Positions 35,400 to 43,457 of a stretch of 64,000 nt of DNA are shown here, in pieces. Every line of letters starts with the position of its first letter. Position 1 is the stretch's first letter. Source of the DNA: Bacteroidota bacterium. GTDB lineage: Bacteria; Bacteroidota; Bacteroidia; Cytophagales; Cyclobacteriaceae. The stretch spans positions 1-64,000 of the forward strand of contig JAEYWY010000033.1 of assembly GCA_023428695.1 (NCBI GenBank), given 5' to 3'. The notes beneath the pieces are model-generated. The model searched no databases. It was not told the DNA's origin and was given only the letters and a program-made list of their open reading frames with translations. The position numbers and the translations under genes were made by a program.

Positions 35400-36242
35400 C
35401 TATTCGATAACGACTTCACCCGACTTCACAGCACTGACCTGGAAGAGGCCGAGTGCACCGCCTGAAATATTCCCTCTTGGATTCGCAGGCGGAGTTCCGA
35501 AAAGACCACCGTCGTTGTTGAGCAGTTTTTGCAGGTCGCGATAGTACACGAACGCTGCACGGGTGAGGCTGTAAACTTCAATGCGTGCGTTGTCACCCAA
35601 AGCAAAAAATACCGGGAGCGGAATGCCGTCGATGTTTTCACCAATCAATTCATCGTCAGCAAAATAAATATCGGTATCGTTCTGGTATTCGAGTACACCA
35701 TTTCGATACGACTTAAATAAGTAGTAGTCACGCGTCTCCTTCGGTTCCTTCACCCACAACAACATTTCGTAAAACCGGCCCGGGTCCTCAGGATCGCTTT
35801 GCTCGTCTTCGTTGATGCGGTAATCCAGTTTTTCGATCTCTACCAATTCACGGAGGTCATCCGTTGCCGTAAATGTGGTTCCATCGGCAATAACGGACAG
35901 TGTATACGTTCTTCCGGTCACACCGACGAACCCGGGATCAGGCAAATAAAAACCGGCTGAGTCAGGATCATCGCCTTCATAATGATTGAACGTGAACGTA
36001 TTGCCTTCATCATCCGATACGGACACTACGGCATCGGTTATACGCGGTGTCGTTCCCTGATTATAAAAGCCTGTCGAACGGGAGACTTTCACGTAATTTG
36101 ATTCGGGGACATCGGTAACCTGTCCCTCGATAATTATCTGAGGTTCAGTTTGTGCGAGATCCAGCAACACCGTTTTTTCACAGCCGCTGAACAAAAGGGA
36201 CGCAGCGAACAAAACAAAAATGGTAAGCGTATTATTTTTCAT
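35400..36242 (-). CDS. DUF4249 lipoprotein, partner of TonB receptor
   Basis: 280 residues with lipoprotein signal ending LLFSGC (Cys21). Begins PQIIIEGQVTDVPESNYVKVSRS, in parts, and contains AVVSVSDDEGNTFTF, which are standard DUF4249 features: an Ig-like beta-rich protein found next to TonB-dependent receptors in Bacteroidota. It starts 6 bp after the receptor stop, so the two are one operon. It likely sits on the outer membrane and helps capture the receptor's ligand. Confidence 0.9.
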   Translation of the reverse strand: MKNNTLTIFVLFAASLLFSGCEKTVLLDLAQTEPQIIIEGQVTDVPESNYVKVSRSTGFYNQGTTPRITDAVVSVSDDEGNTFTFNHYEGDDPDSAGFYLPDPGFVGVTGRTYTLSVIADGTTFTATDDLRELVEIEKLDYRINEDEQSDPEDPGRFYEMLLWVKEPKETRDYYLFKSYRNGVLEYQNDTDIYFADDELIGENIDGIPLPVFFALGDNARIEVYSLTRAAFVYYRDLQKLLNNDGGLFGTPPANPRGNISGGALGLFQVSAVKSGEVVIE

Positions 36243-36248
36243 CGGGCC

Positions 36249-38603
36249 TTAGAATTTGAAGTTGTAGGTTACGAAAGGCATGATCGGAAACAGATAAATC
36301 AGACGAGCCTCTTTTTCACTTCCGTCGCCGATGATATTTCCGTCTTCATCCTGCCGTGTGCGTGTATAGATGGTAAAGGCATTCTGCCTGCTGTAGACGT
36401 TGTACAATGAGAACACCCATTCTCCTTTGAACCTCCGCGTCGCATTTCGTTTGGGTGAATATGTTGCCGACAAATCCAGGTGATGGAAATCGGGCAGGCG
36501 ATAGCCATTTCTTTCGCTGACGATGTCGGGGTGATACGATCCGAACTCGTATTTACCGGCGGGAATTGTGATTGGCCTGCCAGTACTGTATGTGAACGTG
36601 CCTCCAAGCGTCCAGCGATTATTCAGATCATAGGCGGCTGAAAGGTTAGCCACATTTCGTCTGTCATAACTCGCAGGAAATTCATTTCCCATATTGACGC
36701 CGTCAATCTTACGCATTGCTTTTGACCATGTGTACGTCAGCATTCCCGTAAGCCGGCCACGCGTCTTTGTCACCATAAATTCAGCACCATATGACCAACT
36801 GTCGCCCTGGCGAAACTCTGTCGAGAGGTCGCGGTTCAACATGATCTCAGCATTGTCGGCGAAATCGGTCACATCCTTGAATTTCTTGTAATAAGCTTCG
36901 ACGGAAACTTCATACATATTGTCCCTCAAATTGCGGAAGTATCCGGCTGCGACCTGGTCGGCAATCTGTGGTTTGAGATAGTAATTGCTTGGGTGCCATG
37001 TATTAAATGGCAAGGGTACAGTTCCTGCGGCAATGAGGTGCGTATTCTGAACCATTCGGTTGTAGGAAACCTTCAACGATGCGTCGTTTGATAATGAATA
37101 ACGCGCCGCGAGCCGGGGCTCAGCATTCACATACGTTTTTATCGTTTCCCAGGCGTCGTAATGCAGCGTATCCGTGCGATTTATGTCTGCATTATCCTTA
37201 GGATCTTCATACAGATACACATCGGCCTTGCCAACATTCTGGAAAATCGACAGGCGCACACCATACTCCAACGACAGGCGGTCTGTTATACGCTGCTGAC
37301 TACTGAGGTACAACGCATGGTCTATCGCATACATCTTTTCAAATACGGTTTTTTCGAAAATTGAAGACTCGGCATTCGGTTCGATGCGCGCCGGAGAGAA
37401 TCGCCTGCCGGTCAGATGGTAGCCGAACGCGAGTTCCGTGTTTGCATTCAAAAAGTATGAAAGGTCGTTTTTAAGGCTGACTTCTTCCAGGTTTGAAGTC
37501 CAACGGAAGCCCTGGATCGGGTCCTTCAGTTCCAATGAATAATCGAAGACGCTTCCGATAAGTGTTGTATTCGAAAACAGCCTTTCATTAAACAGGTGGT
37601 TCCAGCGTAGCGTTACCGTTGAGTTACCCCAACCGAAACCGGCCTCTCCGCCTTCAAAACTGATCTTGTCCCTTCCACTATATGCGGCAATAAAAAAGCG
37701 GTTCTTGTTGTTTGCCCGCCAGTTCACTTTACCGTTAAGATCATAGAAGTTCACACCATTGTCAGTATCGGCGGCCTTAAGATACAGACCGAGGTTTGAT
37801 GTTCGGCCTGAAACAATGAATGAGCTTTTTTCTTTTCGGATCGGGCCTTCAACGAGGAGCCGGCTGGCCAATGTGCCTATGCCGCCCGTTGCCTGAAACG
37901 CTTTATTGTTTCCATCGCGGGTCCGTACTTCGAGTATGGAAGACAATCTTCCACCAAAGCGCGCAGGAATGCCTCCTTTGTACAACTCCGATTCTTTGAT
38001 TACGTCCGCGTTGAATACCGAAACCATTCCACCCAGATGCGATGGATCATAGATCGGAGCCTCATCAATGAGGATAAGGTTTTGGTCGGCGCCGCCGCCA
38101 CGTACATAGAAGCTCGAAGTTCCCTCACCGGCTGTTACAACACCGGGAAGCATTTGAATATTCTTGATGATGTCAACTTCGCCGAACAACGCCGGTAATT
38201 TGCGGACGTGCTCAAGGTTGATAGTATTTTTGCTCATCTGCAGATCGACAACGTTGGCGTCGAGGCGAGTTCCAACAATTTCAACCTCAGCCATTTGGGT
38301 TGCTTCTTCCTCAAGTTCGATGTTTTGTGTTACATCTTTCATCAGGTCGGCCTGGAACTCAAAGGTCTTGTAGCCCAGATAACTGACCTGGACCTTATAA
38401 TTTCCGGCCGGCACGGTCAGCGAATAAAATCCGTAGGCATTTGTTGTGGTGCCCGCCTTCAGTTCGGGCAGGTAAACGGTTACTCCGATTAATTCTTCAC
38501 CATTTCGCCGGTCTTTGACATACCCGTTCAGGGTCGACTTGGTTTGCGCATGAGAGGTTATTACAACCAGGACAGAAAAGACGGAAGCTAGAATTCTGAT
38601 CAT
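36249..38603 (-). CDS. TonB-dependent receptor with carboxypeptidase-like N-domain
   Basis: 784 residues, signal peptide ending SHAQ. A CarboxypepD_reg-like domain (~22-105: LNGYVKDRRNGEELIGVTVY) is followed by the plug (~120-225: VRGGGADQNLILIDEAPIY) and a ~550-residue 22-strand barrel ending FVTYNFKF. It imports or exports a ligand across the outer membrane with TonB energy; no SusD is present, and a DUF4249 lipoprotein takes its place. This pairing is often iron- or peptide-linked in other species, but ligand is unknown here. First gene of the two-gene operon. Confidence 0.94.
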   Translation of the reverse strand: MIRILASVFSVLVVITSHAQTKSTLNGYVKDRRNGEELIGVTVYLPELKAGTTTNAYGFYSLTVPAGNYKVQVSYLGYKTFEFQADLMKDVTQNIELEEEATQMAEVEIVGTRLDANVVDLQMSKNTINLEHVRKLPALFGEVDIIKNIQMLPGVVTAGEGTSSFYVRGGGADQNLILIDEAPIYDPSHLGGMVSVFNADVIKESELYKGGIPARFGGRLSSILEVRTRDGNNKAFQATGGIGTLASRLLVEGPIRKEKSSFIVSGRTSNLGLYLKAADTDNGVNFYDLNGKVNWRANNKNRFFIAAYSGRDKISFEGGEAGFGWGNSTVTLRWNHLFNERLFSNTTLIGSVFDYSLELKDPIQGFRWTSNLEEVSLKNDLSYFLNANTELAFGYHLTGRRFSPARIEPNAESSIFEKTVFEKMYAIDHALYLSSQQRITDRLSLEYGVRLSIFQNVGKADVYLYEDPKDNADINRTDTLHYDAWETIKTYVNAEPRLAARYSLSNDASLKVSYNRMVQNTHLIAAGTVPLPFNTWHPSNYYLKPQIADQVAAGYFRNLRDNMYEVSVEAYYKKFKDVTDFADNAEIMLNRDLSTEFRQGDSWSYGAEFMVTKTRGRLTGMLTYTWSKAMRKIDGVNMGNEFPASYDRRNVANLSAAYDLNNRWTLGGTFTYSTGRPITIPAGKYEFGSYHPDIVSERNGYRLPDFHHLDLSATYSPKRNATRRFKGEWVFSLYNVYSRQNAFTIYTRTRQDEDGNIIGDGSEKEARLIYLFPIMPFVTYNFKF

Positions 38604-38713
38604 CTAAAATAGTTAGGGTTTTTATGCAGAGACAGCCAACCTCACACTTACCCTCATTTGAAGAGCATGATTCGATTAACTTTTTCTCCAGACGAGATCG
38701 GGCGGAAATTGGT

Positions 38714-38721
38714 TACCTTTG
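38714..38721 (+). promoter_or_regulatory. -7 element upstream of the 41-residue membrane protein
   Basis: TACCTTTG is a perfect TAnnTTTG box 39 bp before the ATG. No TTTG lies 17-21 bp upstream, so only half of the promoter is recognisable. Confidence 0.4.
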
Positions 38722-38760
38722 CGGCTGAGATTGTTCTCACGGAACCGTACAAACAACGAT

Positions 38761-38886
38761 ATGTTCAAAAAATTGAGGGAATTGTATAAGGAATATAAAC
38801 CTTACGTCCGCGTGGACCTGATCATGTACGCGACGTTGATTGTTATGATATTCCTTTATCTGATCATTTCGACGCTGACGCGATAG
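38761..38886 (+). CDS. 41-residue single-pass membrane protein
   Basis: ATG to TAG, 41 residues: amphipathic basic start MFKKLRELYKEYKPYVRVDL followed by one membrane helix (MYATLIVMIFLYLIIS). It is preceded by a -7 box at suitable distance. The pattern of charged helix then TM is typical of conserved small Bacteroidota membrane proteins. Function unknown; a role in membrane-complex assembly or regulation is only a guess. Confidence 0.65.
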   Translation: MFKKLRELYKEYKPYVRVDLIMYATLIVMIFLYLIISTLTR

Positions 38887-38929
38887 CTTTTATTCCAAAA
38901 GTGGGACTCAGTGTCCCCGGAAAGGGAGG

Positions 38930-39007
38930 TTATTGAATAAATTGCACACCCAGCAGCGCCAGAAACATTGACAGGGCAATTAAAAAGCTGATAATTTTTC
39001 GTGTCAT
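38930..39007 (-). CDS. Putative 25-residue hydrophobic peptide
   Basis: ATG at 39007, stop TAA at 38930: MTRKIISFLIALSMFLALLG then VQFIQ. It is a single membrane helix with a positive N-terminus. It lies 31 bp downstream of a strong terminator of the lipoprotein gene, so a promoter would have to be within ~30 bp; none is clear. It could be a real small membrane protein, a toxin-like peptide, or the remnant N-terminus of a membrane-bound kinase, whose first helices look like this. Confidence 0.35.
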   Translation of the reverse strand: MTRKIISFLIALSMFLALLGVQFIQ

Positions 39008-39031
39008 AACCTTTACATCTATTAAACAGGC

Positions 39032-39066
39032 AAAAAAAATGCCGTCACGAAAGCGAACGCGACGGC
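39032..39066 (-). terminator. Terminator of the coiled-coil lipoprotein gene
   Basis: Minus-strand stem GCCGTC/GACGGC, extendable by inner pairs (plus 39041-39046 with 39061-39066), followed by A and eight T. Confidence 0.8.
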
Positions 39067-39103
39067 AAACCCAGTAATGGGGAATCCGTGAGCTGAATGG
39101 GAT

Positions 39104-39514
39104 TTAATCGGAGAGCCGATCACCCAATTCGTTAAGCTCGCGTTTCACATCCTGGAATGCGTTTCGTGCACCTTGCTTCACCTCGTTCCAATTTTCCTCG
39201 GTTGAGGTTTCCACACGCTCGAGTTCGGTGTCAACCCGTTCCCGGCGTTCCAGTAATTGTTCATTTCTCTCGGACAAATCCTGACGGGCTTCGTCTGAGG
39301 CGTTCTCCATTTTGCGACCAACTTTCTGGAGTTCCTCACTGATATCCTCACGGAGTTTACGGAGGTCTTCAGCAATTTCCTCGCGCTCCTGGGCGAAATC
39401 GTCGTTGACTTCAGAGACGTTATTATTTCTTGACGTATCCGATGAACAATTCGTCAATGAGAGAAGAGCATAGGTGAGCATCACGCTTACAGCAATTCTG
39501 AGTATCGTTTTCAT
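39104..39514 (-). CDS. Coiled-coil lipoprotein
   Basis: 136 residues from the ATG at 39514, signal ending LLSLTNC (lipid Cys23). After a short Asn/Ser linker (~24-40) the rest is one long, highly charged coiled coil (Glu/Arg-rich, e.g. EEIAEDLRKLREDISEELQK). Probably tethered to a membrane and spanning or spacing the periplasm. Similar lipoproteins often lie beside YtxH proteins, as here (36 bp... 58-bp scale spacing to the next minus-strand gene upstream). Own terminator at 39032-39066. Confidence 0.8.
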   Translation of the reverse strand: MKTILRIAVSVMLTYALLSLTNCSSDTSRNNNVSEVNDDFAQEREEIAEDLRKLREDISEELQKVGRKMENASDEARQDLSERNEQLLERRERVDTELERVETSTEENWNEVKQGARNAFQDVKRELNELGDRLSD

Positions 39515-39572
39515 AATCATTTTATTAGTTCGACTATACTCATTTTAAATTTTGTTGCCTGATGTCCACCGG

Positions 39573-39836
39573 TCAGCTATTCGACGTACGATTAAGCCGG
39601 TCGAGCATCTCCTCGGTTTCCTGAGTGCTCAGGTCCTCTCCCCGCACCCGGCCCTGTCGCACATTTTCCAGGTACTGCCTCACGGCGTCAACCGCCTGGC
39701 GCGAATACCGTCTGGAGCGATGCACTATGTTCGTTCTTAGTTGAACGCCCGACGATGGTGCAAGCAGCATTCCTGTCAGTACTCCAATACCCGTTCCTAT
39801 TAATAGGCCGCCTATAAATTTCCCAGATCCACTCAT
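39573..39836 (-). CDS. YtxH-domain small membrane protein
   Basis: 87 residues. A Gly-rich hydrophobic N-terminus FIGGLLIGTGIGVLTGMLLAPSSG (residues ~7-29, cited in part) is the YtxH signature, followed by a basic helical tail (RSRRYSRQAVDAVRQYLENV) and a charged C-terminus. YtxH proteins are linked to general stress in Firmicutes and are common in Bacteroidota; molecular role unknown. It is upstream of and probably cotranscribed with the coiled-coil lipoprotein (58-bp gap). Confidence 0.85.
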   Translation of the reverse strand: MSGSGKFIGGLLIGTGIGVLTGMLLAPSSGVQLRTNIVHRSRRYSRQAVDAVRQYLENVRQGRVRGEDLSTQETEEMLDRLNRTSNS

Positions 39837-40122
39837 AGTAATGCTTTAAAGTTCGGTAATCGAGTTCACTGCGCAGTCGATCCAAACTGATGCCACACCA
39901 AATGATTAGTCGGATATTCTTGTCAAAAGGAAACACTGTTGCAGCTTGCCGGATCAGCAGATTGTTGAAGAAAGTGCCCATGAGCAGACGACGAAACCAA
40001 AGTGGAAACGTGGAATTCTTAAAGGAAGCAATTTTCAAGGAAGCAATTTTCGTGTAGCGATAACGTTGGCACGTGCGTTTCCGGTCATACAATTATATCA
40101 TGTTAAACCAAAGTATTTTTAT
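39837..40122. other. Divergent intergenic region with a 15-bp tandem repeat
   Basis: 286 bp between the YtxH gene and the barrel protein. It contains two adjacent copies of AAGGAAGCAATTTTC (40022-40036 and 40037-40051). An in-frame extension of the barrel ORF back to 39946 passes through it, but the signal peptide starts at 40123, so the extension is treated as non-coding. Confidence 0.6.
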
Positions 40123-40893
40123 ATGAAAACGTATGGAGAATTTAGAAGACGATGGATGCTCGTTAGCGCTGGTGTGATGGGGTTGCTATTCTCATTTAAT
40201 ACACACGCACAGGAAATTGATCAGGATTCAGTAACATATCGGTCTGAAACCACGACCACCACCACACAAACGGTGGACGTGGATACTGACAATGATGTGG
40301 ACAACGTGGACCGCGACAGGAAGTACAACGGACCTCGCGCGGGCATCAAGGGAGGTCTTAACCTCAGTAACCTGATTTCCGATGAAGTGACGGACAATAA
40401 AATCCGCGAAGGTTTTCACATTGGGGTTTATGGACAACTTTTCTCAAGTCCGGCTTTCACCCTTCAGCCTGAGGTAAACTTTTCTACAAAAGGAAATGAA
40501 AGTAAGTTTTCCGCTGGTGTTGTTGATCAGAAAGTCCAATGGAACCTTAGCTACATTGACATTCCGATCCTTGCCGTATTTAAGCTTGGCCGGGCTGCCG
40601 AAATTCATGTAGGTCCGTACTGGTCATATCTGGTCGGAGCCAACATCGACCATGACGGTGATCTCAGCAGCCAATTCAGAGAAGTAGACCGCGACAACTT
40701 TGAAAAGTGGGATTATGGTTTGGCCGGAGGTATTGGCTTTAACCTGGGCAAGGCAGCTCAACTTGGAGCGCGTTACAATTATGGAATGAAGGACATTGCT
40801 AAAAGCAGTGGTGCGCGCAGTGTACTTGGCGACGCCAAAAACTCGGTACTGCAAGTGTACCTGGCATTCAACTTCGCAGATGCAGAAGACTAA
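40123..40893 (+). CDS. Outer-membrane beta-barrel (porin-family) protein
   Basis: 256 residues, signal peptide ending NTHAQ. A Thr/Asp-rich acidic linker (TTTTTQTVDVDTDNDVD) precedes an eight-stranded-type barrel domain (GIKGGLNLSNLISDE ... VYLAFNFADAED, in parts), as in the Bacteroidota OMP_b-brl_2/PorT-like group. Repeated Gly-aromatic strands support an outer-membrane barrel. The Asp-rich linker may bind cations. Divergent from the YtxH/lipoprotein genes and closed by a strong terminator. Confidence 0.85.
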   Translation: MKTYGEFRRRWMLVSAGVMGLLFSFNTHAQEIDQDSVTYRSETTTTTTQTVDVDTDNDVDNVDRDRKYNGPRAGIKGGLNLSNLISDEVTDNKIREGFHIGVYGQLFSSPAFTLQPEVNFSTKGNESKFSAGVVDQKVQWNLSYIDIPILAVFKLGRAAEIHVGPYWSYLVGANIDHDGDLSSQFREVDRDNFEKWDYGLAGGIGFNLGKAAQLGARYNYGMKDIAKSSGARSVLGDAKNSVLQVYLAFNFADAED

Positions 40894-40913
40894 GAACTTT
40901 CTGCGTTGAACTG

Positions 40914-40949
40914 AAAGAGGCGCTGCAATATTGAGCGCCTCTTTTTTTT
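40914..40949 (+). terminator. Intrinsic terminator of the barrel gene
   Basis: Perfect 11-bp stem AAAGAGGCGCT/AGCGCCTCTTT (40914-40924 with 40934-40944), 9-nt loop, T tract to 40949. Confidence 0.9.
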
Positions 40950-41009
40950 ATGGCTTGATTAACCGTTATCGTTCTGATGCGGTCCCATTTCCTTTGAGAC
41001 CTCTGCCTC

Positions 41010-41174
41010 TCAATGACTAACCATACGTTTCCATGAACGCTTTCTTTCACGTTTTGGCTTTGTCGCATCATCCGACTCGATAGACGGGAAGAAGGCGCGC
41101 GCGAGGAAGTATGCGATTGTCAGAAACAGGCCATAAGCCAGGACAAATGTCAGTATTACAGGAAGTAGTTCCAT
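41010..41174 (-). CDS. 54-residue single-pass membrane protein
   Basis: ATG at 41174. MELLPVILTFVLAYGLFLTI begins one long membrane helix (~4-28) and is followed by a short acidic patch and a strongly basic tail (KPKRERKRSWKRM). TCTTTG-like sequence (AATCTTTG, minus strand) lies directly before the start. Function unknown; basic cytosolic tail suggests contact with nucleic acid or acidic lipid head groups. Confidence 0.6.
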   Translation of the reverse strand: MELLPVILTFVLAYGLFLTIAYFLARAFFPSIESDDATKPKRERKRSWKRMVSH

Positions 41175-41238
41175 AGCACAAAGATTTGATGGCATTCCAG
41201 AAAGAAAATGTAGTGCCATTTCCGGGTCGAGACAGAAA

Positions 41239-41445
41239 ATGTGGCTGGATGCACTGAAAAAGGGGGTTTTACGCGTGTGGCAGCGCTCAGGACTTGCCTC
41301 AAACCAGCCCAAATTGAGACTTCATCGTTTCAAAATGCGATTGGCGGATGAACGTTGGTTTCTCATCTGCGATAAACGGCAACATTCGATTGAAATGGCG
41401 CTAAAACGCTACTTTCACCTCAATCAAAGCGATTCATCGACTTGA
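41239..41445 (+). CDS. Possible small basic protein
   Basis: 68 residues, very basic and Trp-containing (MWLDALKKGVLRVWQRSG, MRLADERWFLICDKRQ). No family recognised. It lies between two credible genes with no overlap; codon use is compatible with coding, but no promoter or conservation can be shown. May be spurious. Confidence 0.3.
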   Translation: MWLDALKKGVLRVWQRSGLASNQPKLRLHRFKMRLADERWFLICDKRQHSIEMALKRYFHLNQSDSST

Positions 41446-41452
41446 AAATTAG

Positions 41453-41460
41453 TATATTTG
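41453..41460 (+). promoter_or_regulatory. -7 element of the RRM gene
   Basis: TATATTTG matches TAnnTTTG and lies 45 bp before the ATG at 41506. The -33 half is not convincing. Confidence 0.4.
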
Positions 41461-41505
41461 TTTACGCCCCATAGCGGGAAAATGCTTAACCAATTTATTT
41501 CAGTC

Positions 41506-41763
41506 ATGAACATTTTCGTTGCTAAACTTAACTTCAAGACTAAGAAGGAAGATCTGGAAGCGGCCTTCGCTCAGTTCGGTACAGTCAGTTCCTGTAAGAT
41601 CGTAAGAGACAAAGAGACCGGACGTTCAAAGGGTTATGGATTTGTGGAGATGCCAAATGATGAAGAAGCGCAACGGGCAATTGAAGCCCTCAATGAAAAA
41701 GAACTCGACGGCCGGGTCGTGGCGGTGAAACCTGCCAATCCACGACCGGCACCCGGCGAATAA
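41506..41763 (+). CDS. RRM-domain RNA-binding protein
   Basis: 85 residues, one RNA-recognition motif. RNP2 is IFVAKL at residues 3-8 and RNP1 is KGYGFVEM near residue 43; the tail (PANPRPAPGE) is short. Such small RRM proteins are abundant in Bacteroidota and may act as global RNA chaperones in bacteria that lack Hfq. The upstream in-frame Met residues are ignored, since the fold begins at MNIFVAKL. Strong terminator downstream. Confidence 0.93.
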   Translation: MNIFVAKLNFKTKKEDLEAAFAQFGTVSSCKIVRDKETGRSKGYGFVEMPNDEEAQRAIEALNEKELDGRVVAVKPANPRPAPGE

Positions 41764-41780
41764 TTAGCACAAGTTCATAT

Positions 41781-41812
41781 AAAAGTCCTTCCACTTTCGG
41801 AGGACTTTTTTT
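41781..41812 (+). terminator. Intrinsic terminator of the RRM gene
   Basis: Stem AAAAGTCCTTCC/GGAGGACTTTT (one bulged base; 41781-41792 with 41799-41809), 6-nt loop, T tract to 41812. Confidence 0.85.
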
Positions 41813-41854
41813 GTTTTGTACCAACATCACGCACGTAACAACCAATAACCTGTT

Positions 41855-43312
41855 TTGACGCACCGTTCCGCATTCAAAAATCTGGCCTTCGCTTCCGGCC
41901 CGCTCCTTTTCCTTTTACTTCTTCTGGTTCTTCCTGTTGATGTTCTTGGCCCGGACTCACACAAGACAGTTGCTGTAGCCGGCTGGATGATCGTATGGTG
42001 GATTTCAGAGGCAGCTCCCATCGCGATAACAGCCCTTCTGCCCCTGGTACTCTTTCCATTCCTTGGCGTCCTCACGATGAACGAAGCCGCGGCACCATAT
42101 GCCAACCCGGTGATCTTCCTTTTTCTCGGAGGTTTCCTCCTTGCCATGGCGCTTGAAAAGCATCGCATGCACGAACGTATAGCACTGAATCTTGTGCGCC
42201 TCACCGGCACATCTGCTAATGGGATCATTCTGGGTTTTACCATCGCGACTGCCGCGCTCAGTATGTGGATAAGTAACACCGCTACGGCAATCATGATGTT
42301 ACCCATAGCCAACTCCGTTGTAAACCTGATCCGCACGAAACCAGGACAGGCGATCCATGAACTTGATCGCCGTGAACGGAATTTTGCACTCGGTCTAATG
42401 CTCTCCATAGGTTATGCGGCGACACTGGGTGGCATCGCCACGCTGATAGGAACTCCACCCAACGCGGTTTTAAAAGGCTTGTATGAGCAGCACTACAACG
42501 AAACAATCAGTTTTGGTCCCTGGATGATCATTGGCGTTCCGACTTCGCTGACCCTTCTCGCGTCAACTTACCTTATCATAACACGCGTGTTGTTTCCGAG
42601 TGGAATCCGACGCGTCGAAGGCACCGACCTCCTGCTTGAGGAAAAATTGAGAAACCTTGGCCCCATTTCGGTGACTGAGAAGCGAGTCCTCGCTGTATTC
42701 GCGCTAACGTCTCTGCTGTGGATATTCCAGGATCTTATCAACGGCCTTATGGGATCACGCATGTTCAACGACTCAAACATCGCGATGGCGGGTGGTATGC
42801 TGATGTTCCTTGTGCCATCGGGTTCGGATAAGCAGCCTTTTCTTCTCGACTGGCCTGCAACGAAAGACCTGCAATGGGGAATCCTGATCCTCTTCGGTGG
42901 CGGACTCTGCCTTGCAAAGGGTTTACAGACAACCGGGATCATTCAAAATCTCGGTGAATGGATTGCCGACCGCAGCACGTTTGATGTTGGAATGCTTCTG
43001 ATGGTGATCGTTACCACTGTAACACTCACCGAATTGATGAGCAACGTCGCGCTTGTTCAGATATTTGTGCCCGTCATCTTTGGAATAGCTGACGGCCTGA
43101 ACGTGAATGCGCTTTTGCTTGGAATTCCGGTAACAATTGGCGCAAGTATCGCATTCATGTTTCCAATCAGCACGCCACCAAACGCCATTGTTTTCTCCAG
43201 CGGATACATCCGGATGAAAGACATGGTTCGCGCGGGAATTCTTCTCAACATCGTATCGATAGGGATTATACTCCTGATCAGTCTCACGCTCGTTGAATGG
43301 GTTTTCGGATAA
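41855..43312 (+). CDS. SLC13/DASS-family sodium-coupled anion transporter
   Basis: 485 residues, about 11-12 membrane helices. The family signature SNTATAIMMLPIANSVV (sodium/substrate loop) and the second repeat motif ISTPPNAIVFSSGYI are present. Family members import dicarboxylates, citrate or sulfate with Na+. The start is a TTG at 41855 (MTHRSAFKN); a stop codon 9 nt upstream excludes longer forms and no ATG fits before the first helix. It lies directly after the RRM terminator. Confidence 0.9.
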   Translation: MTHRSAFKNLAFASGPLLFLLLLLVLPVDVLGPDSHKTVAVAGWMIVWWISEAAPIAITALLPLVLFPFLGVLTMNEAAAPYANPVIFLFLGGFLLAMALEKHRMHERIALNLVRLTGTSANGIILGFTIATAALSMWISNTATAIMMLPIANSVVNLIRTKPGQAIHELDRRERNFALGLMLSIGYAATLGGIATLIGTPPNAVLKGLYEQHYNETISFGPWMIIGVPTSLTLLASTYLIITRVLFPSGIRRVEGTDLLLEEKLRNLGPISVTEKRVLAVFALTSLLWIFQDLINGLMGSRMFNDSNIAMAGGMLMFLVPSGSDKQPFLLDWPATKDLQWGILILFGGGLCLAKGLQTTGIIQNLGEWIADRSTFDVGMLLMVIVTTVTLTELMSNVALVQIFVPVIFGIADGLNVNALLLGIPVTIGASIAFMFPISTPPNAIVFSSGYIRMKDMVRAGILLNIVSIGIILLISLTLVEWVFG

Positions 43313-43457
43313 CCTGTTTTTCAGGGTCTGGAACTATTTTTTTAAGCGCATAATGGGTGTTTAAAGAAATTTTTAAACGTTTAACGGCGTTTAGAATGCC
43401 GGAAGCGTTAATCTAAAAAGATTGACCTAAATTAAGGTTAATCAGCGTGTTGTTGCG

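Noticed and set aside
39946..40122. N-terminal extension of the barrel protein
   Set aside because: In-frame by chance; the signal peptide begins at 40123 and the extension contains a tandem 15-bp repeat.
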